This document shows, piece after piece, positions 60,052 to 64,000 of a stretch of DNA of 64,000 nt; the stretch's first letter is position 1, and every line of letters begins with the position of its first letter. The stretch comes from Balneolaceae bacterium (GTDB lineage Bacteria > Bacteroidota > Rhodothermia > Balneolales > Balneolaceae). The position numbers and the translations under genes were made by a program. The notes beneath the pieces were generated by a model. That model saw only the letters and a list, made by a program, of their open reading frames with translations, searched no databases and was not told the origin of the DNA. The stretch is from the NCBI GenBank assembly GCA_006969905.1, contig CP030887.1, forward strand, positions 2,530,730-2,594,729, read 5' to 3'.

Positions 60052-61614
60052 TTAAGGAGCTTTCAATGGATTTTTTAACTCAGTTTCTGCCGTTATATCC
60101 ATTAAGGTTCCATAAAGTTTGAAGCACTTTCCATCCTTGAATTCTGTTTGCCCCCGGCTTCTTACCCATCTTGTATTCCCTTTTGCAGTGATGATCTGAA
60201 GTTCTTCATTATAAGGGGTTCCGTTTTTTATCGCTTCTTCTATAACTTTGCGTTTTCTGTCCCTGTCATATCCTTCTTTAAAAAAGTTCAAGCCTTTTTC
60301 TATATCGAAACCATACTCCGGATCTACTTCATGGATTTCTTTAATAACTGGTGACACATAAGTTATATCTTTTTCAAAATCGATCAGGAAATCCCCTAAA
60401 TGGGCAATATGCTGTGCTTCCATAAGGCGGGAGTTCATTTCCTGGATTTCAGTTTCATACTGTTTCTCCTTTGTAACATCCAGTATAAGAGAACTCCATT
60501 CTGTAGTTCCGTCTTTATTCTTTGATGGGGTTCCCGCTCCCCGCAACCATTTTATACCGGTTTTTGTATTTATTCTCCAGGTATAATTCCAGGTTGTTAA
60601 ATGCTTAGCCGAGTGCATGATACTATCTCTTACTCCCGAAATATCTTCGGGAAGTACCGGCTTCCATAATAAAGAGAGGTCATTCAGTGCTTCTTTAGGC
60701 GATATATCATACAGATATTTTACACCGTCACTAACATATTTAACACTGTCGGTACCATCCGGATGTAATAGGTATCGAAGCACCATTCCGGGAACGTTGT
60801 TTGTTATGGATTGAAGAAGCTTTTCACTTTCCTCAATTATACGGGTATTGTTTAACCTGTCTGTTATGTCTTCCTGGATTCCAATAAAATTAACCAGCTT
60901 TCCTTGTTCAAAAATTGGAATTATATCTAGCTGAATCCAATATTCCCTTCCTGTTTTGGTATAGTTGAGAATATTGGTTTTAACAGGCAGATTTCGGGAT
61001 AGCTTATCTCTAACAGCCCTAACAGTTTCATCATCAGTTTTTGGACCCTGCAGAAAGTGTCCCGGATTTTTTCCTATAACCTCTTTTTCTTTGTATTCAC
61101 ACATTTTTAGGAAAGCCTTATTGACCCACACTATTTCTTTTTTCTCATTGGTGATTATAACACCACTATGAGTATGGGTTGCAACCATAGAGAGACGGTT
61201 TAGTGCAAACTCTTTCTGTTTCAACTCCTGTTTTATTTTAAAGGTGCTGAGCGCACGGATTATGGAAGGGTTTAGCCGAAGCAGGTTATCCTTTAAAACA
61301 TAATCGTCAACTTTCTCTTCTACTATAAGCCGTACAGCTTCTTCTTCTCCTATAAAACCTGAAACTATAATGAATGGAATGTCTTCAAAATCCCGGCGGG
61401 CGATTTCAATGGCTTGCTGGCTGTTAAAACTAGGTAAATTATGGTCGGAGAGTATCAGGTTAGGCTTGAATGAGCTAAGTAACCGGGTAAATTCCTGTTC
61501 CAGCATACAGTGTTCAATTTCGACATTTAAGTCAGCCTTTTTTAATTCTCGTTTTATTAATTCAAGGTCCCTGAGATCGTCCTCAAGAATTAATATCCTT
61601 ATGGGGTTATCCAT
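60052..61614 (-). CDS. Receiver-PAS-PAS-PAS protein, 5' part of a frameshifted hybrid kinase
   Basis: 520 aa. Residues ~5-125 are a response-regulator receiver (ILILEDDLRDLELIKREL, phospho-acceptor Asp in LILSDHNLPSF, Lys in DDYVLKDNL). Three PAS/PAC modules follow (~145-255, 270-385, 395-510), each ending in a phrase such as GIQEDITDRLN, ILDVTKEKQYE or LMDITAETELK. The last reads straight into the frameshift and ends after NPLKAP. The downstream gene carries the missing kinase. Receiver-first, PAS, HisKA_2 order is a known hybrid-kinase type. Confidence 0.86.
   Translation of the reverse strand: MDNPIRILILEDDLRDLELIKRELKKADLNVEIEHCMLEQEFTRLLSSFKPNLILSDHNLPSFNSQQAIEIARRDFEDIPFIIVSGFIGEEEAVRLIVEEKVDDYVLKDNLLRLNPSIIRALSTFKIKQELKQKEFALNRLSMVATHTHSGVIITNEKKEIVWVNKAFLKMCEYKEKEVIGKNPGHFLQGPKTDDETVRAVRDKLSRNLPVKTNILNYTKTGREYWIQLDIIPIFEQGKLVNFIGIQEDITDRLNNTRIIEESEKLLQSITNNVPGMVLRYLLHPDGTDSVKYVSDGVKYLYDISPKEALNDLSLLWKPVLPEDISGVRDSIMHSAKHLTTWNYTWRINTKTGIKWLRGAGTPSKNKDGTTEWSSLILDVTKEKQYETEIQEMNSRLMEAQHIAHLGDFLIDFEKDITYVSPVIKEIHEVDPEYGFDIEKGLNFFKEGYDRDRKRKVIEEAIKNGTPYNEELQIITAKGNTRWVRSRGQTEFKDGKCFKLYGTLMDITAETELKNPLKAP
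60071..60076 (-). other. Homopolymer A6 (minus strand) at the kinase frameshift
   Basis: The minus-strand reading is GAG TTA AAA AAT CCA. One added A, or a -1 ribosomal slip on A-AAA-AAT, restores TTA AAA AAA TCC and fuses the PAS gene to the kinase. It may be a mutation, a phase-variable tract, programmed frameshifting, or a sequencing error. Confidence 0.75.
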
Positions 61615-61901
61615 TAAGCTATCCTAAATTAATTGGAGCGACAGAAGTACCCGGTCTTCATTTTTTTAATTGTCGCTGTTTGCTAGTCCTTAATACTGAT
61701 CGGCTATAATTTTCATTTTTTAAGCGTGAATCAAAAATAGATTGTTCTAATTATTGAATTGATAGGTGTATTCTTCTGACTTTTCTGTGTTTACATAACC
61801 CTATAGGGGAATTCCTTAAACATTAGTATTTATTTATGCCCTTTAAGAATCATTGGCTATACGGTATATTCATGCGGTAAAAAAATCAGAATCTTCTTTG
61901 C
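61615..61901. other. Divergent intergenic region without a recognised gene
   Basis: 287 bp, AT-rich, between the hybrid kinase (minus) and the PD40 lipoprotein (plus). It must hold both promoters. I see only a short palindrome CCCTATAGGG near 61800 and no open frame of significance. Confidence 0.5.
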
Positions 61902-62861
61902 ATGAATATCAGATCAATTACTTGCTTATTTGTCGGGCTTTCCGTTTTAATCGGTTGTTCCTCTGGTCCAAAAGGATGGGATTATAAAATAGCTTATAAC
62001 GTGCTTTATGATGGCTATGCAGATGATTACGAGATCTTTATTATGAATCCTGATGGCTCAGGCCAGGTCAATATTTCGAATAACCCGGGTGTTGATTGGG
62101 TTTATCATGCCTATGAGGATAAGTTGTATTTCATTTCGGACCGGGATTCAACCAAGCGAAAATATTTTCTTTATGAAATGAACTGGGATGGCACCGAAGT
62201 GAGAAAGGTTACCGATTTCCTGGTACACGATTCATGGTTCAATAGCAGGAATGATGGGAAGGAGCTATTGGTGGTACCAAATTTTGGTGAGGAAGCGCCC
62301 AGGGATATTTTCATTATTGATTTAGAAGGGAATGTTCTTGATCGGCTAACTGATGATGAGCATCATAACAATGATCCTGCTTTTTCACCGGATGGAAAGC
62401 ACATAGCATTCAGATCGTATCGTACAGGTCTGGACGAATTGTTTATAATGAACGCAGATGGAAGTGAGCTTCGGCAGGTTACAACTTACCCGGAAGACGA
62501 TACCACATCGCTGGATTGGGAATACCATGCAGGCCCCCCGCAATGGGCAGATTCAACAACACTGAGTTATGTTTCTAAGAAAAAAAATAACTACAGCATT
62601 TTCACAATAGACATTAATACTCTTGAAGTTTCACAGATTACCCCTGATACAACGGATAGGGGTAACTTTACGAATGAAGGGTGGCACAGTTGGTCAAAAG
62701 ACGGGAGTAAGCTGGTACTAAATTCTACCGACTGGAAAGGGAACTACGACATTTACTCTATGGATAAAAATGGCAATGACATGGAGCGCCTGATGGAAAC
62801 TGAATGGTATGAACAGGCACCTCTTTTTGTATATCCGACCAAACCTACAAGTGAAGACTAG
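61902..62861 (+). CDS. TolB/PD40-type beta-propeller lipoprotein
   Basis: 319 aa. Lipoprotein signal with Cys at 19 (LFVGLSVLIGCSSG). The rest is a beta-propeller of PD40-like blades: YEIFIMNPDGSGQVNISN, AFSPDGKHIAFRSYRTG, DELFIMNADGSELRQVT, YSIFTIDINTLEVSQITPD and YDIYSMDKNGNDMERL. Such proteins bind peptides, proteins or glycans in the envelope. TolB itself is longer with an extra domain, and no tol-pal genes are nearby, so the role is open. Confidence 0.84.
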   Translation: MNIRSITCLFVGLSVLIGCSSGPKGWDYKIAYNVLYDGYADDYEIFIMNPDGSGQVNISNNPGVDWVYHAYEDKLYFISDRDSTKRKYFLYEMNWDGTEVRKVTDFLVHDSWFNSRNDGKELLVVPNFGEEAPRDIFIIDLEGNVLDRLTDDEHHNNDPAFSPDGKHIAFRSYRTGLDELFIMNADGSELRQVTTYPEDDTTSLDWEYHAGPPQWADSTTLSYVSKKKNNYSIFTIDINTLEVSQITPDTTDRGNFTNEGWHSWSKDGSKLVLNSTDWKGNYDIYSMDKNGNDMERLMETEWYEQAPLFVYPTKPTSED

Positions 62862-62917
62862 CTGGCTTTGCTGTAGATTTTAGCTAATTCATTGATAATT
62901 TCAGCTATGAAATGAAT

Positions 62918-62962
62918 AGGGTCATCCTGAATCAAGTTCAGCACATGGTTCAGGATGACCCT
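62918..62962. repeat. 14-bp inverted repeat, GTCATCCTGAA class
   Basis: AGGGTCATCCTGAA and TTCAGGATGACCCT flank a 17-nt loop. The arms resemble the common dispersed bacterial repeat around GTCATCCTGAA. Located between convergent genes, it could also act as a bidirectional terminator, though no T run follows. Confidence 0.75.
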
Positions 62963-63059
62963 GTCTGATTTTGTTTGAGTTATTATAACAGCTCCCTCAT
63001 CGAATTGGCAAACATTTAGAGCGATGAGAAAATAGTATCCAGGTTGTAACTTGAACCGG

Positions 63060-63671
63060 CTAAAGCTTTAGGTCGAGGTTAATTCTTTCTGCTTCTTCTT
63101 TTTGCGTGAGAGGCCACAAAATCCCCGCTAACAATATTAATATACCAATGCCAAACATAATCCAGGCTATGGTTTTATAACTGTCCATAAGCCCTGTCAT
63201 ACTTAACATGTTGTTAAAGTCATGGGCAGATTTTGGAAGGTTTCCTATCAGCGGAAGTTGTCGTAAGAAAGCATCGGCACAATAAGCAGCGCTATCCAAC
63301 CAGCAAAAGCCTAACCAGTAAAGGGAAAACTGTGCAGTGAACTGTTGCTTGTTGATCCATGCGACCACAAAAATGGCAAAAGGGATGAGCATCTGAAGTA
63401 AGGTTCCTCCCAAAATGGTCAGGAACCTCCATCCAAATAAGCCAAAAATGGTATGTCCTGCTTCATGGATAATTAGGGTAAGGTTATCCATCAGGAAGTA
63501 GAGAATATTGAATAGTGCTACATGATCGTAGTTAACCGCAAAGAATACATTAAAGCGTAATGCCCACCAAAATTGCTTTATAATAAACCAGCTGCAAAAT
63601 ACCAGCAGGATGGATAACCACCATTTCTTTAAGAACCCGAATATCTGATCAGAATCAATCTTCCGGTTCAT
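63060..63671 (-). CDS. Multi-pass membrane protein with an HEAGH motif (M50-like)
   Basis: 203 aa from ATG 63671, which overlaps the stop of the upstream glycosyltransferase by 17 bp; a start at 63710 would overlap more. Five to six hydrophobic segments. LTLIIHEAGHTIFGLFGW carries HExxH inside a membrane segment, as in site-2-protease-like (M50) proteins. The second metal ligand of M50 enzymes (an Asp in a later helix) is not certain; WLDSAAYCAD is a candidate. A membrane-embedded peptidase is possible but unproven. Confidence 0.75.
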   Translation of the reverse strand: MNRKIDSDQIFGFLKKWWLSILLVFCSWFIIKQFWWALRFNVFFAVNYDHVALFNILYFLMDNLTLIIHEAGHTIFGLFGWRFLTILGGTLLQMLIPFAIFVVAWINKQQFTAQFSLYWLGFCWLDSAAYCADAFLRQLPLIGNLPKSAHDFNNMLSMTGLMDSYKTIAWIMFGIGILILLAGILWPLTQKEEAERINLDLKL

Positions 63672-64000
63672 GCCCTGGTAGTTGATGGAAATATTTTTTG
63701 CCACGTACAAAGTAGTTCCAGATAACAGAAAAACGGGTTTTTCCTGGAAGATTTTTTGGCTTGGGAAGTTTAATGGCTTGCCTTTTAGAATGAACCTTCA
63801 ACAAACCTGATACAAAATGAAGATGGGCTTCAGCTATAGCTCCAACATTCCTGAAATCCTTACTAAACATAGTTTTGAAAGCGGCAATTATATCCAGCAA
63901 GAATCGAACAGGAAACCGGAAGAAGAGTTCAGAGGTACTGTAGTTCTTCCAAAGCATAAACAGGTTGTTACGGAAATTGTAGTATACCTTACGGGGTGAA
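63655..64000 (-). CDS. GT2-family glycosyltransferase, C-terminal part only
   Basis: The frame stays open to the window edge. The visible 114 codons read RKVYYNFRNNLFMLWKNYS, then FRFPVRFLLDIIAAFKTMF and FHFVSGL-like AHLHFVSGLLKVHSKRQA, which is the C-terminal region of family-2 glycosyltransferases (after the catalytic GT-A domain). The 5' part lies beyond 64000. A methionine at 63957 is internal, not the start. Confidence 0.85.
   Translation of the reverse strand, partial: SPRKVYYNFRNNLFMLWKNYSTSELFFRFPVRFLLDIIAAFKTMFSKDFRNVGAIAEAHLHFVSGLLKVHSKRQAIKLPKPKNLPGKTRFSVIWNYFVRGKKYFHQLPGHEPED

Noticed and set aside
1-64000. CRISPR array, integrase, phage or complete insertion sequence
   Set aside because: No direct-repeat array with spacers, no transposase or integrase motif in any frame; the glycan locus shows no mobile-element borders besides short repeats.

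Overview
The window reads as a chromosomal segment of a moderately AT-rich Bacteroidota-like bacterium. The Balneolota/Rhodothermota side of that group fits best: there is a TonB-dependent receptor with an N-terminal carboxypeptidase-regulatory-like domain but no SusD, a secreted protein ending in an NYPNPFNP-type sorting domain, many GH2/GH20/GH105 enzymes, and few strong Shine-Dalgarno sites. This placement is inference from gene content.

Layout. 1-5300: a truncated membrane LytTR regulator, a repeat protein, a glycosyltransferase, a thioredoxin-like secreted protein and a ROK kinase. 5327-14835 (minus strand): a TPR membrane protein, then the housekeeping cluster thrS-infC-rpmI-rplT, a terminator, and pheS-pheT-coiled coil-zapA-ymdB-lolD. 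infC appears to start with an AUC codon. 14989-18774: a multi-PAS histidine kinase and an AbgT transporter. 18953-51680: a large glycan/uronate utilisation locus (below). 51701-64000: tRNA-Val(GAC), nusB, ychF, a TVP38 membrane protein, a deoC-ALDH-pseudo-ALDH-SPOR operon, a hybrid sensor kinase split by a frameshift, a PD40 propeller lipoprotein, an HEAGH membrane protein and the end of a GT2 glycosyltransferase.

The glycan locus has two arms. The plus-strand arm (19028-39732) encodes a TonB receptor, a beta-helix protein with a sorting tag, an exported GH2 beta-glucuronidase, an 845-aa lipoprotein of no family I recognise, an NRAMP-fold transporter without the metal-binding motifs, a cytoplasmic GH2 beta-glucuronidase, a TIM-barrel isomerase, a GH20 hexosaminidase, a NagB-like protein, a PhyH dioxygenase, a GH105 unsaturated-uronyl hydrolase and an SSS symporter. 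The minus-strand arm (49530-40034) encodes a TRAP uptake system, a DUF4861-like protein, KduD, an IolB/KduI-type isomerase, Eda, KdgK, a DUF1961/YesU protein and a GntR/LacI-hybrid (AraR-type) regulator. A divergent pair encodes a mannonate oxidoreductase and UxuA. Together they describe breakdown of a polymer containing glucuronic acid and probably N-acetylhexosamine, by both lyase (4-deoxy-5-ketouronate to KDG) and hydrolase (mannonate to KDG) routes converging on KDPG. No sulfatase, known polysaccharide lyase, NagA or glucuronate isomerase is visible in the window.

A candidate regulon signal ties the locus together: three tandem 9-bp units around a TATACCTA core occur once upstream of the receptor arm, once in the TRAP/uxuA divergent promoter and once upstream of the regulator gene. 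The two plus-strand promoters also share an AGCGCT-centred palindrome about 30 bp before the start codon.
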